Source: Dehalococcoidia bacterium
Lineage (GTDB): Bacteria > Chloroflexota > Dehalococcoidia > Tepidiformales > Tepidiformaceae
Direction of reading: 5' to 3'
NCBI GenBank assembly: GCA_020432045.1
Contig: JAGQHB010000029.1
Coordinates: forward strand, 1 to 64,000
DNA length: 64,000 nucleotides
Both the position numbers and the translations under genes were made by a program. Positions 26,268-33,940 of the stretch are shown in pieces (positions within the stretch are counted from its first letter, which is position 1; each line of letters opens with the position of its first letter). The notes under the pieces were generated by a model that did not search any database, was not told the origin of the DNA, and was given only the letters and a program-made list of their open reading frames with translations.

Positions 26268-26552
26268 CTGCGTTCAACCTCGCCGTTACGAAGCGGTCAC
26301 CTTGTACGGTACGGACCGGGGTGTGCGCCCTTCTATCCTCTAGAGAGACGGAAAGTGGACGACATTTGTCCTCGTCCAACAAAGCGGACACGGGATGTAG
26401 CCGGTCCTGCCGCTGGATGAGCTAGTCTGCGGGTTCGTCCTTTCGGTCTAGTCAACCCCGCGCAGAGCGGAGTCTTCCTGCAGCAGGATGCACGACGCGT
26501 TCCCCGCCGGTACTCTCCTCGTCACAGCCGAGAGCCAATCGAGGAGAAGCCC

Positions 26553-27401
26553 ATGGTCCGCGAGATCGATGCAGCCCTGATCACGGAGACGGTGGCCCGT
26601 CTTGCAGTCGAAGCGACTCACTACCTGCCAGAAGACGTGGAAGGAGCGATTCGGGAAGCACGGACGACCGAGCGTTCACCGCTCGGGGTCCAGATCATCG
26701 ACGAGATCCTGGAGAACGCAGAGATCGCCCGGACGCGGATGTTGCCGCTTTGCCAGGACACGGGCTCTGCCGTCATCCATGTCGAAGTCGGCCAGGACGT
26801 GCATGTCAGCGGCGCTTACCTTATTGACGCGATCAACGAGGGCATCCGGAGGGGCTATTCGGAGGGGTTCCTGCGCAAGTCGATCGCCGCGCACCCGTTC
26901 AGCACGCGCACGAACACCGGCGACAACACTCCTGGAATCATCCATACGGAGATCGTCCCTGGCGACAAGGTCCGCCTGCTGTTCATGCCCAAGGGCGGCG
27001 GTTGCGAGAACATGTCGCGGTACCAGAACTTCCTGCCCGGGATGGGAAAGCGGGCAGTGATCGATTTCGTCTGCGAGACGGTCGACATGTCGGGAGGCAA
27101 CCCGTGCCCGCCGCTGGTGATCGGCGTTGGCGTCGGCGGCACCGCGGAGAAGGCGATGACGATGGCGAAGCACTCGCTGTTCCGCAAGATCGGGTCTCGC
27201 AGTCATGACGCGGAGGTCGCGGCGTTGGAGGACGAACTACTCGAAGCCGTAAACGCGCTCGGCGTCGGTCCACAGGCTGTGGGGGGCTCCACAACGGCGC
27301 TGGATGTCTTTGTCGAAACGCACCCCACGCATATCACGGCGTTGCCGGTCGCCGTGAACATCCAGTGCCACAGCGCCCGCACCAAGGAAGCGATCCTTTA
27401 G
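26553..27401 (+). CDS. Class I fumarate hydratase, alpha subunit (FumA N-terminal type)
   Basis: A 282-aa subunit of the two-subunit iron-sulfur fumarase/tartrate dehydratase family. The three [4Fe-4S] cysteine contexts are visible: MLPLCQDTGSAVIHVEVG, KGGGCENMSRYQNFLPGMG, and GGNPCPPLVIGVGVGG. It converts fumarate to malate together with the beta subunit encoded downstream; a tartrate or mesaconate activity cannot be excluded. The ATG has GAGGAG six bases upstream. It ends with a short hairpin (TGCCGG/CCGGCA) before the next gene. Confidence 0.92.
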   Translation: MVREIDAALITETVARLAVEATHYLPEDVEGAIREARTTERSPLGVQIIDEILENAEIARTRMLPLCQDTGSAVIHVEVGQDVHVSGAYLIDAINEGIRRGYSEGFLRKSIAAHPFSTRTNTGDNTPGIIHTEIVPGDKVRLLFMPKGGGCENMSRYQNFLPGMGKRAVIDFVCETVDMSGGNPCPPLVIGVGVGGTAEKAMTMAKHSLFRKIGSRSHDAEVAALEDELLEAVNALGVGPQAVGGSTTALDVFVETHPTHITALPVAVNIQCHSARTKEAIL

Positions 27402-27458
27402 CGTGATTTGCCGGCTGCCCGGCAGTCGCCACGCCTCCTCTACTGACCAGGAACAGTG

Positions 27459-27956
27459 ATGAACTGGAATCTCCGTCCCGCACATCCCGGCGATGCTGCT
27501 GCGATCAAAGAGCTCGTCGACCTTGCCTATCGTGTCGAGGATGAGTTCGTGATTGGCAACAGGACCGACGAAGAGGACATCCCCGGGCTCATCGCCAGGC
27601 ACACCTTTCTGCTCGCCGAGTCCCCGGCGCGAGACCTTGAAGGCGCCGTCTTTGTACGCTGTGCGCCCCCACGGGGGTATTTCGGCATGCTGGCGGTGCA
27701 CCCCGTTGCACAAGGCCACGGCCTGGGAGCGTTGCTGGTCCGGGCGGCGGAACGGCACTGCCGTGATCGCAAATGCACGGAAATGGACCTTTCGGTGATC
27801 CATCTCCGGGAGGAACTGACCTCGTGGTACTCGCGCCTCGGCTACGCCGAATGTGGCACGGAACCGTTTGCCGTCCCCGCGAAGCTCCGCAGGCCCGCGC
27901 ACTTTATCCTTATGACGAGATCGCTCGTCAGCCAGCGTTCGGAGGAGACCACATGA
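27459..27956 (+). CDS. GNAT family N-acetyltransferase
   Basis: A 165-aa acetyltransferase. It starts with WNLRPAHPGDAAAIKELVDL, has the GNAT core FGMLAVHPVAQGHGLGALLV (acetyl-CoA loop Q-x-x-G-x-G/A as QGHGLG) and ends with LTSWYSRLGYAECGTEPFAV, typical of the superfamily. The acceptor amine is unknown. It is placed between the two fumarase subunit genes, 57 bp after alpha and overlapping beta by ATGA, so it is made in fixed ratio with the enzyme. An N-acetylation role on the enzyme or on a linked metabolite is possible but speculative. AGGA lies seven bases before the ATG. Confidence 0.88.
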   Translation: MNWNLRPAHPGDAAAIKELVDLAYRVEDEFVIGNRTDEEDIPGLIARHTFLLAESPARDLEGAVFVRCAPPRGYFGMLAVHPVAQGHGLGALLVRAAERHCRDRKCTEMDLSVIHLREELTSWYSRLGYAECGTEPFAVPAKLRRPAHFILMTRSLVSQRSEETT

Positions 27957-28543
27957 CCAGCTATGCACTCACCACGCCGCTTCTCGACGAAAAGATCAGC
28001 GGCCTCAACGTCGGCAAGCACGTGACGTTCACGGGTGTCATCTACACTGCCCGGGATGCGGCTCACAAGCGGCTGATCGAGATGGCGGACCGTGGCGAAC
28101 CGCTTCCAATCAACCTCCAGGGCCAGGTGATCTACTACGTTGGGCCGACGCCACCGAGACCGGGCGCGGTCATCGGCTCCGCCGGACCAACGACGGCCAT
28201 GCGGCTCGATCCGTACACGCCACGGATGCTGGAACTCGGCGTGAAAGGCATCATCGGCAAGGGCGGACGCGGGCCTGCCGTGCGGGAGGCGATCCGCCGC
28301 CACCACGCCGTGTACTGCATCGCGGTCGGTGGGACCGGCGCGCTGCTCAACCGGCACATCAAGAGTGCCGAGGTTGTCGCGTTTGAAGACCTCGGCACGG
28401 AAGCGATCCGCCGGCTCGAAGTCGAGGGCTTCCCTGCGATCGTCGTGAACGACTGCTTCGGGAACGACCTGCTCGAAGAAGGAAAGAAGGAATACCGGAC
28501 GAGCGATCGGCCGATACCACCGGTAAAGGCACTGGGAGGGTAG
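27953..28543 (+). CDS. Class I fumarate hydratase, beta subunit (FumB C-terminal type)
   Basis: A 196-aa subunit: LNVGKHVTFTGVIYTARDAA, HKRLIEM, IYYVGPTPPRPGAVIGSAGP, TTAMRLDPYTP, GIIGKGGRG, AIRRHHAVYCIAVGGTGALL, and EAIRRLEVEGFPAIVVND. These are the conserved blocks of the swivelling C-terminal domain of class I fumarases. It closes over the alpha subunit to form the active site. GGAGGAG lies 5-7 bases before the ATG, which overlaps the TGA of the acetyltransferase gene. Confidence 0.92.
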   Translation: MTSYALTTPLLDEKISGLNVGKHVTFTGVIYTARDAAHKRLIEMADRGEPLPINLQGQVIYYVGPTPPRPGAVIGSAGPTTAMRLDPYTPRMLELGVKGIIGKGGRGPAVREAIRRHHAVYCIAVGGTGALLNRHIKSAEVVAFEDLGTEAIRRLEVEGFPAIVVNDCFGNDLLEEGKKEYRTSDRPIPPVKALGG

Positions 28544-28577
28544 GCACGATCCGTCTGTGACAGTCGCTGGATCGTGC
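28544..28577. promoter_or_regulatory. 9-bp inverted repeat between fumarase operon and hemA
   Basis: GCACGATCC, 16 bases, then GGATCGTGC, a perfect 9-bp inverted repeat starting at the fumarase beta stop and ending 35 bases before hemA. It could be a terminator hairpin (only a short CTTTCCC follows) or a dimer-binding operator for hemA. Confidence 0.5.
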
Positions 28578-28612
28578 ACTTTCCCACGATTGGTGACAAA
28601 ATCGCTCCACAT

Positions 28613-29665
28613 ATGCATGAATACTCTGCCCTGACCGCATGCTGTTGGACCACACTTTCCCTGGACCGCTCCGCAATCGACCGTGTCCAGGCGGAGGCGG
28701 TCGGGGCGCACAACGGCGGAGCGGTCGTGACCACGTGCCAACGGACGGAAGCATATTCTGCCGGACCCTGTGATTGCGGTGCGCCCGTCCACTACCGTGG
28801 CCTCGATGCCCTCTACCACCTGGCCGAAGTGGCCGGCGGGGTTCATTCCGTGGTGCTTGGAGAAGCGCAGATCCTCGGCCAGGTGCGTGCAGGATTTTCC
28901 GAATCCGGGGGCAGACTCGCGGAAGCTGCCGAGGTCGCACTGCCGGCGGCCCGGGCGCTGAGGCGGGAAACGGACTTCAACAGCCACGCCGGTGCACTGC
29001 TGGACCGAGCGCTATCAGTCGCCGGGCTTCATGATGCGCGGTCGCTCCTCATCCTCGGGGCAGGCCAACTGGCCCGGCTCGTCGCCGAACGAGCGCGTCC
29101 GCTCGGTCTCCAAACGATAGTGGTGAGCTCCCGGGCGCGCCCGGACTGGTGGGCCGGTCCGTGGCATCCGTTCGCCCGGCTTTCCGCCGCCCCGGGCGCC
29201 GACGTGATTGCCGGATGCCTCGGTTCAGGAGCGAATGCCCTGGCCAGTGGGGACATTCCGCCCGCGGAGCTGCTGGTTGACCTCGGGACCCCCGCGAACT
29301 TCCGGTCCGGACAACGGGCACCGGTCGTTGATTTAGCGGCGATGATGGCGGACGAGCAGCAGCGGCCCCACGCTGTACGGCGTCGCGCGGAACTCGCAGG
29401 AAGGGTGAGAGAACTGGTTGATGCCCGTCTCGCCGCCAGGGCTACGACACGCACGAGTGCCGTGGGGATGCTGCGGGCAGAGGTGGAGCGAGTGCGGCAA
29501 TCGCAGGTGGGCCGGATTCAACACCTTCATCCGGAGATCGCCCCGGAGAGCATCGATGCGATCACGCGAGCACTGCTGAACCAGGTGTTCCACGGGCCCT
29601 CCGAGCGGCTGAAGGCCGGCGACCCGGCGTTTGGACGCCAGGTGGCCGGCCTCTTCGCGCCGTAG
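28613..29665 (+). CDS. hemA: Glutamyl-tRNA reductase (divergent, short)
   Basis: A 350-aa protein with the HemA layout. The catalytic block is VVTTCQRTEAYSA (Cys42; canonical TCNRTE has Asn where this has Gln). Then GGVHSVVLGEAQILGQVR, the NADPH fold SLLILGAGQLARLVAERARP, and a C-terminal helical region (ARTTSAVGMLRAE-like stretch, IDAITRALLNQVFHGP) for dimerisation. It reduces Glu-tRNA(Glu) to glutamate-1-semialdehyde for tetrapyrrole synthesis. Typical family members are 400-450 aa, so the dimerisation spine is short. No other heme biosynthesis gene is adjacent. The start is the ATG at 28613; an alternative at 28574 is less likely. Confidence 0.82.
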   Translation: MHEYSALTACCWTTLSLDRSAIDRVQAEAVGAHNGGAVVTTCQRTEAYSAGPCDCGAPVHYRGLDALYHLAEVAGGVHSVVLGEAQILGQVRAGFSESGGRLAEAAEVALPAARALRRETDFNSHAGALLDRALSVAGLHDARSLLILGAGQLARLVAERARPLGLQTIVVSSRARPDWWAGPWHPFARLSAAPGADVIAGCLGSGANALASGDIPPAELLVDLGTPANFRSGQRAPVVDLAAMMADEQQRPHAVRRRAELAGRVRELVDARLAARATTRTSAVGMLRAEVERVRQSQVGRIQHLHPEIAPESIDAITRALLNQVFHGPSERLKAGDPAFGRQVAGLFAP

Positions 29666-29689
29666 CTTTCGCGCCAGCCTGAGACGGGC

Positions 29690-30355
29690 CTATCGGGGCG
29701 ATGCGGTGCCGGCCGCTGATCGAAGCGTGCTTCTGGTGGCGGGGGTCGTGTGCTTCGCGGTCCTCCGCTGCTGGCTCATACGCAGGACTGTGAGCCCAGC
29801 GATAGATGCCGCCGAGAGCACGTACATCCAGTAGACGGGGGCAAGGCTCGTATCGCTCCCCGCGGCGATTCCATGGCCAAGTGCCATGAGATACCCGCCA
29901 AACGATCCGGCGTGGAGCATCCGCCACGCGCGGTGGCCAATGCGTTTCTTCATCCAGAAGCTCACGGTAATCGCGGCGATGAGCCAGGCGGCGATGATGC
30001 CTACGCCGACCCAGAACCGCTGATAGGCGCCCGCGAAGGGAACCACGAGCTCAACTGGTGTAAACGTCCCGTGCGGGTCGAAGACAAGTGATGCTACGTG
30101 AACCGCGACGAGGATGAGAGCGAGCACCGAGAGGAACTGGTGCATTTCGAACACGAACGGCCTCTTTAGCCATCGCGGGTTGTTTTTCGTGCTCAGAAGC
30201 AAACCGAGGACGACTGATGCACTGAGCGCGGCGAAAGAGGTGAGCCCGGCAGCCCGGCTGAGGTACCACGGCATGGAGCCGAGTTCCAACAGGCGCAATG
30301 CCAGGGCGGAAAGGAAGACTCCCGGGAGGAGGACGGACATGGTGCGAAGCATCAT
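29690..30355 (-). CDS. Ferric reductase-like transmembrane heme protein
   Basis: A 221-aa polytopic membrane protein with about six helices. The ferric-reductase-like transmembrane signature is present: WYLSRAAGLTSFAALSASVV, MHQFLSVLALILVAVHVASL (His pair), RMLHAGSFGGYLMALGHGI (second His pair). Two His in each of two helices fit bis-His ligation of b-type heme for transmembrane electron transfer, as in YedZ/MsrQ-type proteins. Its ATG overlaps the TGA of the small upstream gene, so it is translationally coupled in a three-gene minus-strand operon. Confidence 0.82.
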   Translation of the reverse strand: MMLRTMSVLLPGVFLSALALRLLELGSMPWYLSRAAGLTSFAALSASVVLGLLLSTKNNPRWLKRPFVFEMHQFLSVLALILVAVHVASLVFDPHGTFTPVELVVPFAGAYQRFWVGVGIIAAWLIAAITVSFWMKKRIGHRAWRMLHAGSFGGYLMALGHGIAAGSDTSLAPVYWMYVLSAASIAGLTVLRMSQQRRTAKHTTPATRSTLRSAAGTASPR

Positions 30356-30567
30356 GAACCTCGACTCTTCTTCGTGGCGGCGGGCGCCGGTGCTTTTGCC
30401 GGCGCCGTGGCTGCTGACGACACCGTTACGCCGGTGTCACGTTGTGGCGCCGTGACGGCGGAAGCGTGTTCACGGCTGGCAAGTGCGAGCGTCACGCCAA
30501 ACGTGAGCGTGATCGCTCCCACTGCAAGGGCGAGTTTCAGGTCTCCGTATTTCGTCCTGGCGCTCAA
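30352..30567 (-). CDS. Small single-span membrane protein
   Basis: A 71-aa protein starting at a TTG (30567) that overlaps the stop of the upstream gene (TTGA) and has GAGGA six bases before it. Residues about 11-30 are one hydrophobic helix (LALAVGAITLTFGVTLALAS), and the rest is Ala/Pro/Thr/Lys-rich. It is not recognised as a family. Overlaps on both sides (TTGA and ATGA) argue strongly that it is real and made together with its neighbours; it may be a small partner of the heme membrane protein. Confidence 0.68.
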   Translation of the reverse strand: MSARTKYGDLKLALAVGAITLTFGVTLALASREHASAVTAPQRDTGVTVSSAATAPAKAPAPAATKKSRGS

Positions 30568-30893
30568 TCGTGGTCCTCGTGGTCGTGATCATCGTCGTCG
30601 CCGTCATCGTGGTGGTCATCATGATCATCGTCATCGTGGTGGTCGTCGTCGTCGTAGGCGTCATGATCGTCGTCGTAATCATCGTAATTATCGTCGTTGT
30701 CGTACGAGGTGGAGAGCGCGATGCCGTCTGCCAGTGCAACGTCCTGCGCATCAATTGCGAGGGAGGCGTCTGCCCCGGCGGGGTCATCGGATGTGGCCCG
30801 TCCAAAGCCGAGCATTCCCGGCTGGAAGAAGGCGCCGGCAAGGAGCACGGCGAAGAATGCGCCTGCGGATAGGATGAGGATGCGTCGTTCCAT
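30564..30893 (-). CDS. Exported or membrane-anchored protein with extreme Asp/His-rich tail
   Basis: A 109-aa protein. The start at 30893 has GGAGG six bases upstream. Residues 4-24 are a hydrophobic signal/anchor (ILILSAGAFFAVLLAGAFF). Residues 65-109 are a low-complexity tail with 28 Asp and 9 His in 45 residues. Such a tail would bind divalent metals. It is the first gene of the operon with the small membrane protein and the heme membrane protein. It is divergent from a two-component system whose sensor loop is also Asp/His-rich. No family name is assigned; a periplasmic or surface metal buffer is inferred. Confidence 0.72.
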   Translation of the reverse strand: MERRILILSAGAFFAVLLAGAFFQPGMLGFGRATSDDPAGADASLAIDAQDVALADGIALSTSYDNDDNYDDYDDDHDAYDDDDHHDDDDHDDHHDDGDDDDHDHEDHD

Positions 30894-30948
30894 ATCGGTC
30901 CTCCGGATTCGTGGTGGACCTAGCATCGCAAGCCCAGGTTAGTTGAAA

Positions 30949-30980
30949 CTCAGAGCTCGATTAGAAATCTCTCAGCTTCG
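30949..30980. promoter_or_regulatory. Candidate direct-repeat regulator site in a divergent promoter region
   Basis: CTCAGAGCTCGA at 30949 and CTCAGCTTCG at 30971 start 22 bp apart, about two helical turns. They lie in the 132-bp region between the Asp/His-rich operon and the response regulator gene. OmpR-type dimers bind such direct repeats. Assignment is by position and spacing only. Confidence 0.3.
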
Positions 30981-31025
30981 GGAGCCATGGACGTGCTTTG
31001 ATGGGAGGAGAGACGAGGCCGACTG

Positions 31026-31703
31026 GTGCACCTGCTATTTGTCGAAGATGAACCGCGGCTGGCGCGTGCCGTGAAACGCGCGCTCCAAGAAGAGGGGCAC
31101 GTCGTGGACTGGGTCGCGGACGGCCTCGATGCATACGAGCAGGCACGAGTCGAAAGCTACGACGCACTCTTGCTCGATGTGATGCTTCCCGGTCTATCCG
31201 GGCTGGATATCGCAAGGAGGCTTCGAGCGGAAGGCTCAACGACGCCGATTCTCATGCTCACGGCGCGCGACGCGGTCCCGGACCGTGTGGCAGGTCTCGA
31301 TGCAGGGGCCGACGACTACCTTGTGAAGCCGTTTGCGCTTTCGGAGCTCTTAGCACGGGTGCGTGCACTGGGACGACGTGCCGCCGGTTCGACGGGTGAG
31401 CAGTTGTCGTTGCGCGTGGCTGGCCTGGAGTTGGACCTTCGCCGGCACGAAGCGATCCGCGAAGGCAAGCGCATTGAACTCACAGCGAAGGAATTCGCGC
31501 TGCTGGAGCTCCTGATGCGCCACCCGGGCCAGGTGCTGACGCGTACACAGCTCCTGGACCGAGTTTGGAGCTACGACACGCCCGTTGAGTCGAACGTGCT
31601 GGAGACCTACATCCACTACCTCCGCAACAAGGTGGATCGCGGGTTTGATCGACAGCTGATCCGGACCGTTCGTGGCGCCGGCTACTCGCTCCGGGACGCC
31701 TGA
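31026..31703 (+). CDS. OmpR family response regulator
   Basis: A 225-aa regulator: receiver with EDE at 7-9, Asp51 in LLLDVMLPGLSG, and YLVKPFALSELLARVRALG; winged helix ELTAKEFALLELLMRHPGQV, LTRTQLLDRVW, NVLETYIHYLRNKVD, RTVRGAGYSLR. It resembles the metal/stress regulators of the CusR/MprA kind. The start is a GTG; GGAGGAGAG lies about 13 bases upstream, rather far. Its TGA overlaps the ATG of the sensor gene by one base. Confidence 0.92.
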   Translation: MHLLFVEDEPRLARAVKRALQEEGHVVDWVADGLDAYEQARVESYDALLLDVMLPGLSGLDIARRLRAEGSTTPILMLTARDAVPDRVAGLDAGADDYLVKPFALSELLARVRALGRRAAGSTGEQLSLRVAGLELDLRRHEAIREGKRIELTAKEFALLELLMRHPGQVLTRTQLLDRVWSYDTPVESNVLETYIHYLRNKVDRGFDRQLIRTVRGAGYSLRDA

Positions 31704-33037
31704 TGTACACGCGAACGCGGCTCCGGCTGACGGCATGGTACGGGGCGGCACTTGTTGTCGTGCTCGTGGCTGTTTGCGGATCAACATACGCGCTGGTCAG
31801 CCGGAGCCTCGACGATGACATCACGGCGGCGGTCGAAGGCGCCGCATCGGATCTACGCGAAATCGGAGACGACGGCCTCATTCCCGGGAATGACGCACTG
31901 CCCCAGGCCACACCGGCCGCCGCCACCGGCAAGGATGACGACGAAGAGGACGACGACCACCACCATGACGATCAGAAGTCTGGCGCCCTGCTGGCAGCGC
32001 TTCCCAGCGACGTCTTCTACGTCATCTTCGCGGCAGATGGTTCGATCATCTCGAACCCGCGGTCGGTCAGCCTCGCCGGAATCAACATGGCGTTGCTGCA
32101 GGCCGATGCAGAAGATGACCACTGGCGTGATGTCAGGGGTAAGTCGCAGGAGTTCCGGCTTGCTACCTATGCGCTGAGTTCGGCACAGCAGGGTGATTAC
32201 TTCCTGACGGTCGGGCACGGGTTGGATGCCCGGAACCGGGATCTCCGGCGGCTCGCCATCGTGCTCCTGGCCGGGAGTGGCGGTGGACTGGCTCTGGCCC
32301 TCGTTGCGGGCTACTGGCTCTCCGGGCGGGCCCTGACGCCGATTCGCGAGTCCGTTGAGGCGCAGCGCCGGTTCGTCTCAGACGCATCGCATGAGTTGCG
32401 GACGCCTCTGGCGGTGATACGAGCGAACAACGAGCTGCTTGCCCGACACCTGGACGAACCGGTGAGGGCAAACGAAGAACAGGTAGAAGCGATCGAGGCG
32501 GAATCTGAGCACATGTCGCGGCTTGTGGAGGCGTTGCTGACGCTCGCCCGTGCCGACGAAGGCAGGCTCGTCGTAGCGCAAGAACTGGCGGACCTCGGCG
32601 AAATCGCCGAAGAGGTGGTCCGCGACATGGCCCCGGTCGCCTCGCGTAAGGGCATCGTGCTCGACCGCGATATCGGCCCGGCGCTGCTGGAGGGCGATGC
32701 GCAACGGCTGCGCCAGCTCGTCATGATTTTGGTCGACAACGCACTGAAGTACACGCCTCACGGCGGGCACGTAGCGGTCCAATGCGGGCGGTCAGGCCGG
32801 ACGGTTCGGCTTTCCGTATCCGACACGGGCCCCGGGATCGACGTTCAAGCGCAGAAGCGAGTGTTTGACCGATTTGCCCGGTTGGACAGTGCCCGGACGC
32901 GCAGTGAGTCGGGCGGCACCGGTCTTGGCCTGGCTATCGCACGAGAGATCGCACTCGCGCACCACGGCGACCTTACCGTTGAGTCGGCAGCGGGCACAGG
33001 GTCGCGTTTCACGTTCCAGGCCAAGGGCACCACTTAA
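31703..33037 (+). CDS. Membrane sensor histidine kinase with Asp/Glu/His-rich sensor loop
   Basis: A 444-aa kinase. TM1 at about 12-33, extracytoplasmic loop about 34-184, TM2 about 185-206, short HAMP-like linker. HisKA His230 is in SDASHELRTPLAVIRANNEL. HATPase has MILVDNALKYTPHGG, VSDTGPGID and [12 protein letters not shown]. Residues 78-90 of the loop are three Asp, two Glu, three Asp, three His, two Asp. That acidic/His run would bind metal cations and mirrors the Asp/His tail of the divergent gene product. The signal is therefore plausibly a divalent metal; this is inferred. Confidence 0.92.
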   Translation: MYTRTRLRLTAWYGAALVVVLVAVCGSTYALVSRSLDDDITAAVEGAASDLREIGDDGLIPGNDALPQATPAAATGKDDDEEDDDHHHDDQKSGALLAALPSDVFYVIFAADGSIISNPRSVSLAGINMALLQADAEDDHWRDVRGKSQEFRLATYALSSAQQGDYFLTVGHGLDARNRDLRRLAIVLLAGSGGGLALALVAGYWLSGRALTPIRESVEAQRRFVSDASHELRTPLAVIRANNELLARHLDEPVRANEEQVEAIEAESEHMSRLVEALLTLARADEGRLVVAQELADLGEIAEEVVRDMAPVASRKGIVLDRDIGPALLEGDAQRLRQLVMILVDNALKYTPHGGHVAVQCGRSGRTVRLSVSDTGPGIDVQAQKRVFDRFARLDSARTRSESGGTGLGLAIAREIALAHHGDLTVESAAGTGSRFTFQAKGTT

Positions 33038-33047
33038 ATCCTGGCGG

Positions 33048-33419
33048 TTAGCCCTGCGAGAGGCTGAGCAAGTTGCCGTCAGGGTCGCGGAACCAGGCGA
33101 CTTTGGAACCGCCTGGCGACGTCCAGACACCCGCCTCGTCGTGGTCGGCCATGAAGCGAACGAATGCCACGCCCCGGGCACCCAGGGCGGCGACCTCCGC
33201 GGTAATGTCGTCGACCTGCCAACCGGCGATCGTAAATGGTTGCGGTTCGAAGGGCGGAGCCGAGACGACCCGCAGTTGCGCGCCACCGCCACAATCGAAG
33301 AGTAGCGCGAATCCGTCCTCGGACAGCAACGGCAGGCCAAGCACATCTTCGTAGAAGCGGCGGGCAGCTTTGGGGTCGCGGGTGGGGACGAAGCCGACGA
33401 GCCTGGCGCCAGCGTGCAT
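33048..33419 (-). CDS. VOC/glyoxalase family protein
   Basis: A 123-aa single VOC module pair: MHAGARLVGFVPTRDPKAAR, RFYEDVLGLPLLSED, FALLFDCGGGAQLRV, then VRFMADHDEAGVWTSPGGSK and VAWFRDPDGNLLSLSQG. The FRDPDGNLL ending is characteristic of glyoxalase/bleomycin-resistance proteins. The reaction is unknown. GGAGGAATCGCC precedes the ATG, and TAGAAT upstream of it is a candidate -10. It converges on the sensor kinase gene 10 bp away. Confidence 0.85.
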   Translation of the reverse strand: MHAGARLVGFVPTRDPKAARRFYEDVLGLPLLSEDGFALLFDCGGGAQLRVVSAPPFEPQPFTIAGWQVDDITAEVAALGARGVAFVRFMADHDEAGVWTSPGGSKVAWFRDPDGNLLSLSQG

Positions 33420-33471
33420 GGCGATTCCTCCGATTGCGATTCTACGCGCTGACACGGGCGCACCGGGCAGA

Positions 33472-33484
33472 TAGGCTCGTAGGT
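33472..33484 (+). promoter_or_regulatory. Leaderless -10 element of a small Cys-containing protein gene
   Basis: TAGGCT, seven bases, GTG at 33485, with no ribosome site. It fixes the GTG as the likely start, since the upstream frame is antisense to the VOC gene. Confidence 0.5.
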
Positions 33485-33832
33485 GTGGGACGAAGAAAGA
33501 AGCGCAAAGCGGAACGCCGGCAGGGCGCCAAGACGCCCGGTGTCGCCGCGTTCCCGCGCGATCCGGACGAGTTCGAGGCGTGGCTGACGGAAAACCCGCT
33601 ACCGGAGCCCGACCCGGACGACTACATCATGGCGCTGATCACCGATCGGGGGGTCGCGCCGGCCGCTGTGAAGACCTGTGGGACGTGCAGGGAGTTCGTG
33701 CAGGATGCTGAATTCGGCCGCGGACGATGCTTGCATCCGGGAAGTGGTGTGTTCTCCCCGTGGGACGATAGCGCAGCCTGCGACTTCTATGCAGGGTCGA
33801 AGCGTCGTTACGACGGTACTACCAGATATTGA
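33485..33832 (+). CDS. Small protein with C-terminal Cys cluster
   Basis: A 115-aa protein with a very basic N-terminus (GRRKKRKAERRQG), a middle acidic segment (FPRDPDEFEAWLTENPLPEP), and a C-terminal cluster with four cysteines: KTCGTCREFVQD, RGRCLHPGSGV, DDSAACDFYAG. CxxC...C...C suggests a zinc or iron-sulfur site. It is not recognised as a named family. The basic N-terminus would allow nucleic-acid or ribosome contact, but no function is claimed. It lies upstream of nrdR with its own promoter downstream. Confidence 0.7.
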   Translation: MGRRKKRKAERRQGAKTPGVAAFPRDPDEFEAWLTENPLPEPDPDDYIMALITDRGVAPAAVKTCGTCREFVQDAEFGRGRCLHPGSGVFSPWDDSAACDFYAGSKRRYDGTTRY

Positions 33833-33862
33833 TAGCCCGGCTACGCGACTACCAGATCTGGG

Positions 33863-33890
33863 TTGACATCCGGGAAAGAACGAGTAGCAT
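33863..33890 (+). promoter_or_regulatory. Sigma-70-type promoter of the nrdR gene
   Basis: TTGACA at 33863-33868, 16-bp spacer, TAGCAT at 33885-33890, about 44 bases before the nrdR GTG. It is the best -35 match noticed in the window and precedes a gene with a normal Shine-Dalgarno. Confidence 0.65.
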
Positions 33891-33940
33891 CTCGATAGTC
33901 CGCTTAGGCGGGTAAACAGTTCCTTTCCCCGGAGGAACCC

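Noticed and set aside
30570-30872. Val/Ile-rich plus-strand frame that looks like a membrane protein
   Set aside because: It is the complement of GAT/GAC/CAC codons in the Asp/His-rich gene. The minus frame has a ribosome site, a signal segment and coupled neighbours.
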